A stretch of DNA of 64,000 nt from contig JAULSN010000013.1 of NCBI GenBank assembly GCA_033439765.1, positions 310,001 through 374,000 of the forward strand, given 5' to 3'. Shown here piece after piece: positions 22,386 through 34,343 of this stretch. This DNA comes from Lasiosphaeria ovina. Taxonomy: Eukaryota; Ascomycota; Sordariomycetes; Sordariales; Lasiosphaeriaceae. A program made the position numbers and the translations under genes. The first letter of the stretch is position 1, and every line of letters starts with the position of its first letter. Below the pieces are notes generated by a model, which was not told the DNA's origin, did not search any database, and saw nothing but the letters and a program-made list of their open reading frames with translations.

Positions 22386-23775
22386 AGGGTCCCAGATTCT
22401 GGGGATCTCAATACGTGAGGGCTAGGGAGCTTTAGTCGGGTTGAGGTCTTGGTAGCCGAATTTTCCGAGTATGAGGTCGATATAGGCTTCCTATAAGAGG
22501 GAAACCGTAGTATTGTTATTACTCTAGAAGATATTAATGCCTAGGAACCTTATAGGCTCCCCGATATCCTTAATCTCGAACCGTTCCATAATACTATTAC
22601 GGACTTGGTCGATTTCTTCGTTAGTTAGAGCGGTAATAATGAAGTTATCTACGTAGAGGATAATATAGTGGTCCTTTTCTCTATACTTGAGAAGGTATAG
22701 GTCGGAGCCGAAGGGTATAAAGCCAAGGGCCTTGAAGAAGGGAACGATAGTATCAAACTAGTAGAGCGGAGACTTCCTTAGGCCGTAGAGGGCTTTATTA
22801 AGGAGCCAAACCTTCGTACGGTTAGTATTAGGGATACCGGGAGGTTATTCAACGTAGATGGTGGTTCCCTTAGGCACGTTAGTATTCAGGAAGGCGGTTT
22901 TGAAGTCGAATTATCTACGCTTATAGCCCTTTACCGTAATTATAATAAGGAAGTACTTTACGCTAGTACTATTAGCGACGGCGGTATATATATTATCGAG
23001 GGCCTAGTTATCTTCTTCGTGGTTACCGTAGACTATAAAGCGGGCTCGCTTTACCCACTCGTTAAGAGCTATTTCGAGTTTGGTATCGTATACCCATTTC
23101 CCGGGTAGTACTAGTACTCCGGTAGGCCTATTAACGAGGGTAAAGACCTATATTATTTTGAGGCTCTTGATCTATGACTTCATCGTAGGTAGCTAGCTAG
23201 TATCGTAATCTAGGGTCTTCTAGGCGGCTCGAAGATTCTTGGGGATCTCTAGCTTCTACTAGGTAGCTAGGTTATATATGGCCTATATTACTAATAAAAG
23301 GAAGCCGACTTCGTAGTACTATATAGGGACCTTATGGACTAGGTATATAGACTTAGGTGGTGGTTTGGGCGGGCGGCGAGGCCTTGAGGCGGCGGCTATT
23401 AGCGTTACCGTTAATGCCGGTCGCTTCCGGACCGGGGGAAGGCGGGCTGCGGCCTTTATAGCCGGGGACTGCGTTGTCCTCGCTACTAGGGGTTGTGAGG
23501 CAGGTACCGGGGCTTCTTCCATAATATCGGCGATATCTTCGGCTTCGAAGAAAGGCTCTCTATCCTCTTCCGCGAACCGGACCTGAATAGAGTCACGTAT
23601 AGGCGGGGAGGGCGGCGGGGCATTAAGTGAGGCTCGTATTAAGGGCCGTACCGGTAGCTAGGCCGTTGTAGATACGCGCGGCGTGGTGTTGAGGGTGCTC
23701 TAGTGCCGTATTATAATAATAAGTACGGTGCCGAGGTCCTCAACCGGTATGAGCGAGGGCGGCTTAGGTGTACCG
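22386..23775 (-). pseudogene. Copia-1 reverse transcriptase region (fragment)
   Basis: Minus-strand Copia RT with LYVDNFIIT at the active site (22644-22655): YVDN where Copia elements have YVDD. Upstream are typical Copia RT blocks (NTNVPKGTTIYV, TRFKARLV-like) broken by RIP stops. About 23340-23590 encodes a Pro/Ala-rich linker between integrase and RT with fewer mutations. The left edge is the Gypsy-A junction and the right edge the solo LTR at 23781. Confidence 0.8.
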
Positions 23776-23780
23776 ATTTG

Positions 23781-24558
23781 TGTTGAAGAGGTTATATCGA
23801 TAGAGCATTAATTAGTTTTCAAGCAGTTGGAAGAGTGGTAGTTATGGAAAGGTTTTAACGGAAGGTAAGGTTTGGAGCTTCCGTGAGATAGATTCGAAGG
23901 CGGTGAAGGATGGCAGAATGGATGATAATGAAGAGCAGAAAAAGTGGAGCAGAATGGTATTTAGATTGTTGTGATTGGTCAAAGACTGATTGAGATGTTA
24001 TTATTCTAAATACAAAGGTGGGAAAATGGTCCCCTTATTATACCAGCTTGTGTGGACTCGGTTGAACGGAACTCGGCTCTGTTCAACACTTCGAACAACG
24101 GTCTGAAGCCAACAGAGGATCGTTGGCCAAGGTCGTAGCCGGCCCGGCAGGGCCTGCGGCTAGTTGGCCCGGGCCTGTTGCAGGTGGCCGGCAGGTGGCC
24201 CGGTCCGCGGCCAGGTGGCCCTGTGAGCGGCCTGGCTGTTGGAACCGGTTGCCTGAAGGTCGCCTACTGCCCTGGCCGTGCGGGGCCAACACCTGTGGCA
24301 GTTGGATCGATTCCAAAGACCGTATACGCGGGGCATTGAGTGGTTGTGGTTGCATTACGTTGTGTAAGGTGTAGGTCGTTGTGTATGTAAGCTTTGCAGC
24401 TTACATAAGATTGCTTATGTAAGAGACCCACAATTATTTATAGTTGTATTATTACGTAAGCAGTATAAATATATTTATTATATATTTTTACCTCTTATAG
24501 TTCTTTTTATATCGTTTATTTTATATAAGGTAAAAAATATATATATTAAAAACCAACA
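23781..24558. repeat. Solo LTR of an unrelated retrotransposon (778 bp)
   Basis: Sequence bounded by TGTTG..CAACA, flanked by the perfect 5-bp duplication ATTTG (23776-23780 and 24559-24563), inserted between Copia-1 integrase and RT. It is not RIP-depleted for CA/TG and has no coding homology; the small frames at 24083-24374 are shadows. Strand is undetermined. Confidence 0.85.
24384..24407. repeat. Hairpin in the 778-bp solo LTR
   Basis: TATGTAAGC and GCTTACATA form a 9-bp stem around a 6-base loop, followed by a further CTTATGTAAG. It may be a 3'-end or RNA-structure signal of the LTR. Confidence 0.5.
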
Positions 24559-25534
24559 ATTTGTAAGGCGCCCGGGGTAGTCTCTAGGGACGGGAATGCC
24601 GTAGAATAGCGGGAGGGTTCGCGGGGAGGCGTATGCGTATATTTATCGGCTTACGGCGGTGCCTGCCGGGTAGGTACCGGTAAGGCCGGGGTTAGTATAT
24701 CGATCTCTATATTAGTTGCTCTCTTAACTTTATCTACGGTTAAGTCTTCGAATATAACTTCGTATTCGGCCTTATTACCTTCTAAAGTAGACGGCGTATC
24801 TTCCTCGTTAAACCTAACGGCCAAGGCGCGAATAATCTTTCCTTCCTTTGGCTTATAGATCTAGTAGATCTTACCGTGGAGGTCCCCGTAGCCGATAAGC
24901 CTGCCCTCTATTACGCGGGGTATGAACTTATCGGAGTCTATACGGGTCTACTTCTTTCTATAGAAGTAAGCCGCGTAGTAGTAGGAGCGTAGGTACTTGA
25001 TAAATGGCTTATAAAGGCTATAATATATATTAAGTCCTTTATATATAACCTAATAAGGGCTTTTGCTTCCTTCGTTATATTATATTAGAAGTAGGTTAAG
25101 AACCCGGACCGTTATATTAACTATAAATAGCTAAAGGTATTTAGGAATACCGTATTCGATTATTAGGACTCTCGCTCTTATTATAATCTCCCTACCCGCC
25201 CTTTCTAATACTCCGTTTATCTACGGAGTATTAGGCGGGGTATTATATATCTCGATACCCTTTTCTTTGGCCTATCTATTAAGCTTAGAGTCGTAGAACT
25301 CGTATATAGCCTATCCGAATTCGTTACCTCCGTCGATACTAATGACCTTGATCTTTCTTCGTAACTATATCTCGACCATTTTAACGAGCTATACTAGCTC
25401 GATAAAGGCCTACTTCTTTTCTCTATAAAAACGAATCTAATAATAGCCTAAGTAAATATTAATAAAGTAGGTAGTATAACGTTGGCCGAGGTAGCTAGGT
25501 TTACGGTAGGTAATTAGGTTAACTCTAATAAAGT
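24559..25534 (-). pseudogene. Copia-1 integrase region (fragment)
   Basis: Minus-strand integrase with DGGNEFG at about 25316-25336, the second catalytic Asp of the DDE core of Copia integrases. RIP stops interrupt the frame. It joins the protease-region piece across the solo LTR at 25535-26280. Confidence 0.82.
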
Positions 25535-26280
25535 TGTTGAACTACGTTCCTGTATAGGCCTGAACTCAGCACCTATACAGGGTGCGCAGGGCAGCAGGCG
25601 CAGCGGAAGCAAGGCGTGTAGCGTATATCGGGAACCAAGTGCAGGGTAGGTCGATCAAGTGCAGGGTAGACTGTAGGGAGCTGTGCCCTACGGTCCGATA
25701 CAACAGTGCTTCTGCAAGGCACTGAGGGAAGCAGGCTGACTGACTACAGGTCTGTAGAACTCTGCTACAGGCCTGCCACTCAGACTGTGAGGACTCTGCT
25801 CGGCAGTCTACCTCGTAGGCTGTAGGGGACTCTGCCCTGCAGTCAGGGTCTTCGGGACCAACTGTGGGTGCTGAAGAAGACGGAGAGGAGTTGTATTATA
25901 GAAGTATAGTACAAAGAGTGGTGAGTGCAATGCTTGCTTGTTGCTTTCTTTTATACTCACAACAAGAGGCTTGCTTGCTTAAGGAAATCTATCTAAGAGA
26001 AAGGACAGGTCTATATAGACCTAAGGTGGGCTCTCTAGAAGGTTCTAGAGGCCCACAGGCTTCGTAGACAGCTCTGTATTCTATAGTCTTCTAGTGGGCT
26101 TGTCTTACGTGTGCCAAGACGTATAGGGGTTTCGAGAGGGTGCTGTGGGGCAAAGTAAACAATCTAGGTATAGCGCCCTCAGCACCACACAACAGCCACA
26201 ACACTCACAACTCCAACACAGCTACTGCAGTGCCCTGCACTTCAGGACCTATAACCCTAGTAACTAGCCATACTTTAACA
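25535..26280 (-). repeat. Solo LTR of the Copia-2 family
   Basis: 746-bp inverted copy of the Copia-2 LTR (TGTTGAAC..CTTTAACA on the plus strand) with a perfect 5-bp duplication AAAGT at 25530-25534 and 26281-26285. It arose by LTR-LTR recombination of a separate insertion. It differs from the Copia-2 LTRs by only a few bases and is not RIP-saturated although it is longer than the usual RIP length threshold. Confidence 0.94.
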
Positions 26281-27369
26281 AAAGTTAAGCGGAGCGTTAT
26301 ATACTACCTCGGTCCTCTTATCGATTAGGTCTATTACCTTCCTGAGAATATAGGGCTTATAGAAGTCTTTATTATATACGCCTGTAATCTTAATACCGGC
26401 TCTATTATAGGCCTTAACGACGATTTCCGGGTTAGTATAGAGGAGGCGCCGGTATATCGTTTCGTATATAATCGAGGCTAGTAGAGCCTTACGAACCGTA
26501 ATATTAGGTAGTAGGTCGCGAGATATAATATATAGAAAGACTAGCAGGCCGCCTACCTACTAAAGATCGGCTATAGGCTTCCTACTTCCTTTCTCCAGGA
26601 CCCTATTATCCTCCATATTCTATATAAGGCCTACGAGAGAGAGGGATATAGGGCTCACGAGGTTGACCGGGGTTTCCGGGCAGTAGTATGCCTACCCGAG
26701 ATATATATCCCGATACGTATTACCTATATATATCGATAGTTTGACGTTACCGATATGGAATAACTTAGCCGTATGGCCGGTAAATCCGCCGTACTACTAT
26801 ATACGGGCGAGTAGGCTAAGCTTCGTAAACTACTTAAGGTTATTAAATGAGGTTTTTGAAGCGCCTATATCGAAGATGACTATATCTTTATTAATCTCTA
26901 TTACCTTAAGAGCCTATTAGACTTCGGTCGTAGCTATTAGAGGTTCCGCCGGGGGCTCTAGTAAAAATCCTACTCCGTAGAAGCCTTAGGGTCGTTATAA
27001 GGGGGCTACGGACTAATATAGAAGCTTCCTCCAAATAGGAGGTTCGAGGTCTCGGGGCCGGCGAGGCCGCTCGAGTTATATTATAGTATTATAGCCGTAC
27101 CTAAAGGTCCTACCTTGGCCGCTATAGCTTCCCTTTTCTATCTCCAGGTATTAGGAGCCGCCTAGGGGTTATACTAGAAGTATTCCTTTCTAGCCGGGAT
27201 GTATTTACCATAGGGCTTATAATATTTCTAGCTCTTTAGGATCTTGGTTATATATTAGCTATATTGTTCTTTCTCCCTACCGCCCTTCTTATTCTCTCCT
27301 TATATATTCGAGGGTACCTATTAGGTAGGCTATAAGGAGGGGGTTGTCGGTTTGGGTAGCTGGAGGTAG
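26281..27369 (-). pseudogene. Copia-1 gag end, protease and pre-integrase (fragment)
   Basis: Minus-strand frame contains FDIGASKT (26860-26871 region), the Copia aspartic protease motif with DTG changed to DIG by an ACA-to-ATA transition. The remaining frame is full of TAG/TAA. Bounded by the solo LTR on the left and Gypsy-C on the right (duplication GGTAG at 27365-27369). Confidence 0.75.
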
Positions 27370-27622
27370 TGTCACGGTCGGCACCAGCGCCAAGGCCCCA
27401 CCACGGATTTAAGCTCATTACTAGCCCCGATTAGGATTAGTCGCACGTGACCTCCCGTAAGCCCCAGAGGTCCGTGCTCCCTGAGCCCTAGCCCATACTT
27501 ACCCCGCGACCACAATCGCACCTTTATAGATTTTCTTCCTTTCTTCTTTACCTTAGAATCCTTAGACTATAGTATAGCTATATTAGCGATCCTTTTCCTA
27601 GTTGCTATTGACCGCTATTATA
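27370..27622 (+). repeat. Gypsy-C 5' LTR
   Basis: 253-bp LTR; differs from the 3' copy only by transitions at CA/TG sites (for example GCACCAG versus GTACTAG). Confidence 0.92.
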
Positions 27623-27699
27623 TTATTCTAAGGTTAATATCCACCGCCTGGGAAGGCTTTCTAATATCCCACCGACCTAAAGAAGAAGAAACCGACTAA

Positions 27700-29690
27700 T
27701 AAGATTAACCTAACGAACCCCGACTAAAGACTTGAAGTATCTCCGTTACGATACCGAGATCCCCCGAAGAAGCCGCTACTACTACGTAGAAGGCTAGAAC
27801 TGAAGTTGACTATAACCCTATGGCGTTGGACGCTATAATACCGCCGCAAGATAAGATCATAACGTAGTACCCTAATCTAATACGAATAGGAGTAGTACGC
27901 GGAGCGTTACGCCTATCCCTTAATATTACTAACCCGCGTATTACTATTAATGAAAACGAGACCTAGCTCGAGTTCTATAAGCGAGTTATTATAGCCGAAA
28001 TACCTAGGGAACGCTTCGAGATAACGACCGACTAATAGCGTACTAATACCGTACTTCGTATAGGTAAGATCGCCGAGTATTACAGTCGCCGAGCGACTAT
28101 AGGAGTAGCTTTTCATTTCCGCCCGATAACTAATAAAGGTATCGATACTTGGCCCGCTTTTAATAGACTCTACTTACGAGACGACTTCGCCCGTATAGTG
28201 AAAGATAATAAAGACGCTATATACCGAGAATTCAAGTTCCGAGCTATCGCTATAGCCGCTTTTCGAGCCTAGAGCGCCGAATTACTAACCACCGCTAGCC
28301 GACTAGATACTAACTAGGAACTCCTTTTCTAATAGACTAAAGTATTTACTTAGAATATTAAAGAGGTGCTGAAGAACCCTAACGTTACTCTTAGCGATAC
28401 TTAAGCCCGTATCGCTAGCTTGGAGTAAGAATTATAAGATAAGGTCGCCGATACGTTCGACCTCTAATAGACGATCGCCGAGTAAGCCGTCGAGAATCGT
28501 AAGCTCAAGAACCTAAATACTCCGAACCCGACTCCGTCGGTCACTTCTATTCCCGACCCCTCGACTACGATTAATATTAATATTAGTACTTAGAATACTA
28601 TTAGGAACCGTAGCCGCCTACCCCGTACTATACCGGCCCTATTAGAGACCTCGACCTAGCGAGCTGCCCGTTCCGTAAAGATTAATAGCCTAAAGCCCTA
28701 GAACGCCGACCCCGACGTAGATAAGGTGGAATTCGAGATCTTCTATCGATACTTAATAAATAAGTTAGAAGGTAACGCTAATTACTTTACTACTGACCGC
28801 GTACGTATAGCGTATATCGAGAACTATTTAGTAGGCGTGGCCTCGGATACGATCGATCCCTATATATCGAATAACTACCCTAAACTAATTACTATTAGTA
28901 ACGCCTTACTCGATCTTATCTAGTCCGAATAGTATAACCCGAATCGCCTTAAGACTACTTAGGATAACTACGATAAGTTAGCTATGGAAAACGTTAGTAA
29001 TAACTATATTGAGTTTAAGAATAAGTTTATTCGTTTAATAGGTAAGGTCCGTAAACCGAAGTCGGAATAGATTATAGAGTTCCGCCGTAAGATTTACCCT
29101 AGCTATATTACTACTATAATACCTATATTCTTAGCCCCGGACGCCACTTTCGAGAGCGTCGCTAAGTACGGATAAAGTATTACCCGAAACTTCACTAACG
29201 TACGTTAGCGAAAAGAGGCTAAGTAGAAGGACCTAGTTCCTGCCGTAAAGAAAGACAAGCCTCGCCGTAGCGGTAGTTACCGCCCTAATACCCCTATTAG
29301 GAACCCGAAACTAGTAGCCTCGGGTAACTCCCCGTCGCTTCCCCCGCGTCCTAATAAGACCGAAGCTATATAGCTTACTAAGGAAGGTCGTTACTTCGTA
29401 TACCGCGAGAAAGGCTATATCTAGAATAATTACCCGCTTAAGGAGTAAGCTCGTCGCTAATAGGAAGCCAAAATCCGAGCCATTACGTAGTAATTTGATT
29501 CGGACTCGGAGGAAGATAGTAGCTAGCCTTCGTCGATAAGCGATAATAACGATACCGATATCGAGTTAATAAACTAGGCGCCCTAGGAAATAAGGATTCC
29601 CTCCTAGGGAATATATCCCTAAGATCGACGAAGAAGAAGATAGGATTAAGTATACTAAGATAAGGCATCTCGTTAGAATAATTGAGTAAT
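27700..29690 (+). pseudogene. Gypsy-C gag remnant
   Basis: Plus-strand Gypsy gag in a frame interrupted by many TAG/TAA. At 29392-29433 the frame reads Y-x2-Y-x4-Y-x4-Y, exactly the spacing of a CCHC zinc knuckle with all four ligands converted to Tyr, as expected from TGC-to-TAC and CAC-to-TAC transitions. The partial frame at 28726-28923 is a surviving capsid stretch. Confidence 0.75.
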
Positions 29691-29699
29691 AGTTCCTTC

Positions 29700-32600
29700 G
29701 ATATTAGCCCCCTTATCGGTAGAGGTTCCTTCCTCTATAACTATAGTATAGCTAATAATGGATTTTCTCTTTCTACTTCTAATATATTAATAGATACGGG
29801 AGTAGATAGTTATATATTTATAAGCCCTAGATTCGCTAAACGAATAGTAAAATACCTATAGTCCGATTAACTAGATAACTTTCGTAAGAGAGGAGTTTCC
29901 GACTATCGAGGTAAACCTATATAGGACATTAGTAGGCTAGTACGAGGGTACCTCCGTATATAAGGGCGAACTATTTATAATAAATGGATAATCGTACTCG
30001 AGATAAGGTACGATATCCTTATTAGTAAGAACTAGTTCGCGTACTACGACGTATAGGCGGACTATATAAAGTAGCGCCTACTATTCCCCCCCGACTAGAA
30101 CGTCGACCCGCGGTACTAGATAGATATCCCGGTCGGGAAGACTAAGCTTCTTAAGAGTAAGAGCTATTAGGAGGATATAGTACGGAGGTAATAGGCTATA
30201 GACGCCGAGGATAAACGACGTCGGGATAGACGTAGTATCCGTAATCGAATTAAGATCCTAGAGTAATAAGCTATTAAACCAGAACCTACTACTTCTCCTA
30301 CGCTTACCCCTACTACTCCCCGTCTAAAGAAAGTTCGCTTCCTTAACTAATAACCCCGGAGGTCGTCGTCTAGTAACTTCTAGTAACGCGAGCTAAACCG
30401 TATAGAGCGGGAACTCTATAACGGTAGTAGTGGCGATAACGAGGAAGGTTAACTAAGCCTACCGGAACCAAGTCAACCGAAGGTAACGATTACTTCCTTA
30501 TACCCAGAAACGGATATTCGCGGGCGATATAAGATAAAGCGAGACGCTATTAGCTAGTATAAAGAGCGTATACCTAACCTACGTATAGTTAGAGCTATAT
30601 CGTTCCTCAAGACGGCCCATAAGGCGTAGGACTCTATCTATATTATATCGTTATATGAGCTAGACCGGTATATCTAGGACCGCCGGGAATAGTAGTTACT
30701 AAAAGACGATATAGATCTGGCTGAGAAAATTATCTAGACCGTCCCTATAGCGTACTATAATTTCCTAGACGTCTTTAGTAAAGCCGAATCGGACGTTCGT
30801 ATACCTTACCGCCTAGGAAAGGCTAATTACCGTATCGAGCTATTAGAAGGTAAGACCCTAGAGAAAGACCTTATCCATAGCCCTCTCTATAAGATGTCTC
30901 TAGAGGAACTAGAGGCTTGTCGTATATATATTACGGAGTACCTATAAAAGGGATTCATCGAGCCTAGCTCAGCCCCCTAGGTAGCCCCGGTACTAATAGT
31001 AACCAAGCCTGGAGGAGGACTCCGTTTTTATATCGACTACTAACGACTAAACTTAATTACCCGGAAGGATCGGTACCCGATCCCCCTTATCGACGAGACC
31101 CTCGCGCTAATCGCTAGTAAGAAGATCTTTACTAAAATCGATATCCGGTAAGCCTTCTATAGGCTGAGAATCCACGACGATAATATCGAATTAACCGCGT
31201 TTAGGATAAGGTACGGGTCCTACTAATACCGAGTCCTACCCTTCGGGTTAACTAATAGACCCGCTACTTTCTAGCGATTTATTAACGAAGTATTAGTAGA
31301 ATACCTCGATATATTCTATAGTACTTATATCGATAATATTCTTATCTTTTCTAACTCCCTAGAGGAATATAAGGAGTATATTAAAAAGGTCCTCGCTAAG
31401 TTAAGAGAGTGCGGCCTCTAGGCCGATATTAAGAAATACGAGTTCCACGTTACCGAGACTCGCTACTTAGGCTTTATTATCGGAAAAGACGGTATACGCG
31501 TAGACCTAGAAAAGACCTCCGTAGTTAGAAACTAGGAAAGGCCTACGACCGTAAAAGGGATCTAGTCTTTCCTCGGGTTCTATAACTATTTCCGCCGGTT
31601 TATTAAAGATTATAGCCGGATAGCCCGCCCTATAACGGACCTTATAAGGAAAGACCAACTATTCGTATAATTACCCTATTATTAGGAGGTATTTGAGGAG
31701 CTTAAGCACTCCCTACTTACCGCCCCACTATTCGGATACTTCGACTTCTACGTAGAAACCCGTATAGAAACGGACTCCTCGAACGGCGTAGTTATAGGAG
31801 TACTTACGTAGATGGGGGAGGATGGCGAATACTACCTAATAGCCTATTATTCGGAAACCCTATAAGGAGCCGAGTATAATTACCCGATATAAGATAAAGA
31901 GCTCCTCGTTATCGTTAGAGGTCTAGAAACCTGGCGTACTATACTATAAGGGTTATAGAAACTATTCCTCGCCGTTACCGACTATAAGGCTCTTAAGTTC
32001 TACTCGGAGAAGAGACTACTAAGTTAGCGATAAGCGAACTAGTAGGATAATTTATTACGATATAACGTCTAGTTTATATATCGACTAAGGAAGGAGAATA
32101 TTATAGCGGACGCGCTCTCCTATAAAATAGAAGATCTAGTTACTATTAAAGCGAAGTATAAAGCGGAACGTTATATACGGATCTTTAAGCTACTAGAGGG
32201 ACAAATTAATATACTAGCCTAGGATAAAGGAGATGAACTCCCCTCCCCGGAGTAGACTAGTACGCTAGCCCTAAAGATCTCCCTCCTAGAGAACGACGAA
32301 CCGCTAACTTAACCTTTAGGTATCGAGGTTATCGATAAGATTATTACCGCTAATTATAAGGATCCGGAGATAAGCGTATAGCGAGAGAGAGCGTAATAGG
32401 GAGATACCAAGTTCGTCCTATCCGAATTAGGACTCCTTACGCGCGATAGAAAACTAGTAGTCTTAGGAAAGGATAACCTCCGGATATTACTTATAAAAGA
32501 GGTTTATAGTAGAATTATTACGGCTTATCCCGGGCGTAATAAAACTTTTAAGCTCTTAAAGCTATACTATTAGTAGCCCGAGATAAGGACGTTCTCTAAC

Positions 32601-33940
32601 TAATACGTCGCGAACTATATAGCCTACTAACTAGTACGCTACCCTAGGGATAAGACCCCTAGTTTATTATATCCCTTACCTATTCCACTCCGGCCTTAGT
32701 CTTCGATAGTTATTAACTTTAAAAGCCAACCCTTAGACCGATACGGATTCGATAATATTCTCGTAATAGTAGATAGACTTAGTAAGTAACCCTAGTATAT
32801 CCCCTATTATAAGAACGCTACGGCTAAGGACGCTACCCTAATATACTATAAGGGACCCTATCGAGTATTCGGATTACCTTATAAAGTCGGATCGGATCGA
32901 GGACCCTAATTCATAGCGGACTTTACCGACGAAATATCTAGACTACTCGGGATTAAGTAGAAGCTCTCTTCTACTAAATACTCTTAGAGCGCCGGCTAAG
33001 TAGAAATCATAAACCAATATCTCGACCAACGTCTACGACCTTTCGTTAACCATTACTAGGATAACTAGTCTAGAGCGATACCCGCTATAGACGCCGTAGC
33101 GGGCTCCTTATTATATAATAGTATAGGACTATCCCTATACGAGGTCCTAATAGGTTTCCCGATAAACTTACCGTTCGACTAGAGCGCGAGGACCCCCCTC
33201 GATACTACTATTCCTTACCGCGAACGGCTTAATAGATAAGAAGCTCAGGATATAGCGAAACGTATATAGGGATTTGTTAACTCGGCTAAAGATACGATAC
33301 GTTTAGTATAGTAGAGGTAGGCGAAGTAGGCTAATAAGTATCGTAGGGAACCTGACTTCGGTCCCGGCGACTACGTCTTTATTATTAAGAAATCCTAGTC
33401 TATTAACCGCCCGAGCGATAAGCTAGACTACCCGTTAATACGCCGCTATTATAAGATCCTTAGTATAGTAGGACACTCCTACTAACTGGAAGTCCCGGAC
33501 GGTTAGAAGGGCTCCTTAGTATTTCACGCCGATCGCTTAAGGAAGTACCTAAATAACCCCGTGCCGGGATAGGCTAACAATAACCCGCCAGGAGAGCTAT
33601 TTAATAATAAGGAGGAATAGGAAGTAGATAAGATTATTACTTCCCGAATAAACCAAAACGTACTCCAATACCAGGTAGAATAGCGCGGATGGGATCCAGA
33701 TCTAACGTAGTACGATATATTAGGATTCAAGAATACGCCCCTGAAGCTGGCCGACTTCTATAACCAATACCCCGATAATATAGGCCCGCCGAAGCGACTA
33801 TAATAGTGGCGCGAGGCGTACGAGCGCGACGAAATTGATCCACCTTACGAAGACGATAATATAGCGATGGACTCCGGAGTTGTGCGTATACGCCGATTAA
33901 TACGAAAGAAATAAAGCGGTTTATTCTAGAAGGTTACTTA
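29700..33940 (+). pseudogene. Gypsy-C pol remnant (PR-RT-RH-IN)
   Basis: Plus-strand pol: protease with LIDTG near 29786, RT from about 30950 ([39 protein letters not shown]), RNase H near 31750-32130 and integrase about 32500-33350 (RVFGLP-like, then GSDRGP). The RT active site at 31326-31337 reads YIDN. Stops are nearly all former Gln codons. CA and TG are almost absent; in 30181-30240 I count none. Confidence 0.85.
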
Positions 33941-34014
33941 TTCGATTACTATTAGTGGCCATAATTTTTTTTTTTTTTCTTTTTATATAAAGGACTCGAG
34001 GGCGAGCCTTTTTC

Positions 34015-34029
34015 GGAAGGGGGGGGTGA
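34015..34029 (+). other. Gypsy-C polypurine tract
   Basis: GGAAGGGGGGGG directly precedes the 3' LTR; a T-run (33966-33978) lies shortly upstream. Confidence 0.75.
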
Positions 34030-34282
34030 TGTCACGGTCGGTACTAGCGCCAAGGCCCCACCACGGATTTAAGCTCATCACTAGCCCCGATTAGGATTAG
34101 TCGTACGTGACCTCCCGCAAGCCCCAGAGGTCCGTGCTCCCTGAGCCCTAGCCCATACTTACCCCGCGACCACAATCGCACCTTTGTAGATTTTCTTTCT
34201 TTCTTCTTCACCTTAGAATCCTTAGACTATGGTATAGCTATATTAGCGATCCTTTTCCTAGTTGCTATTGACCGCTGTCACA
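34030..34282 (+). repeat. Gypsy-C 3' LTR
   Basis: 253-bp LTR ending GTCACA, followed by the GGTAG duplication. Confidence 0.93.
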
Positions 34283-34343
34283 GGTAGGAACTAGAGCGCT
34301 TCTCTTTATCGGCTTTTGCGTTGAGGATCTATAGGAAACCTTA

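Larger units (their letters stand above)
27370..34282 (+). mobile_element. Gypsy-C: Ty3/Gypsy LTR retrotransposon, plus strand, inserted in Copia-1
   Basis: 253-bp LTRs at 27370-27622 and 34030-34282 (TGTCACGG..GTCACA; the left copy's end is RIP-altered to ATTATA) with the 5-bp duplication GGTAG at 27365-27369 and 34283-34287. The polypurine tract before the right LTR fixes the plus orientation. The 6.9-kb element has gag then pol in one direction. It is the most thoroughly RIP-mutated body in the window. Confidence 0.93.

Noticed and set aside
24083..24374. Overlapping Pro/Gly-rich frames on both strands
   Set aside because: GC-skewed segment of the 778-bp solo LTR; mirror frames on both strands and no start context.
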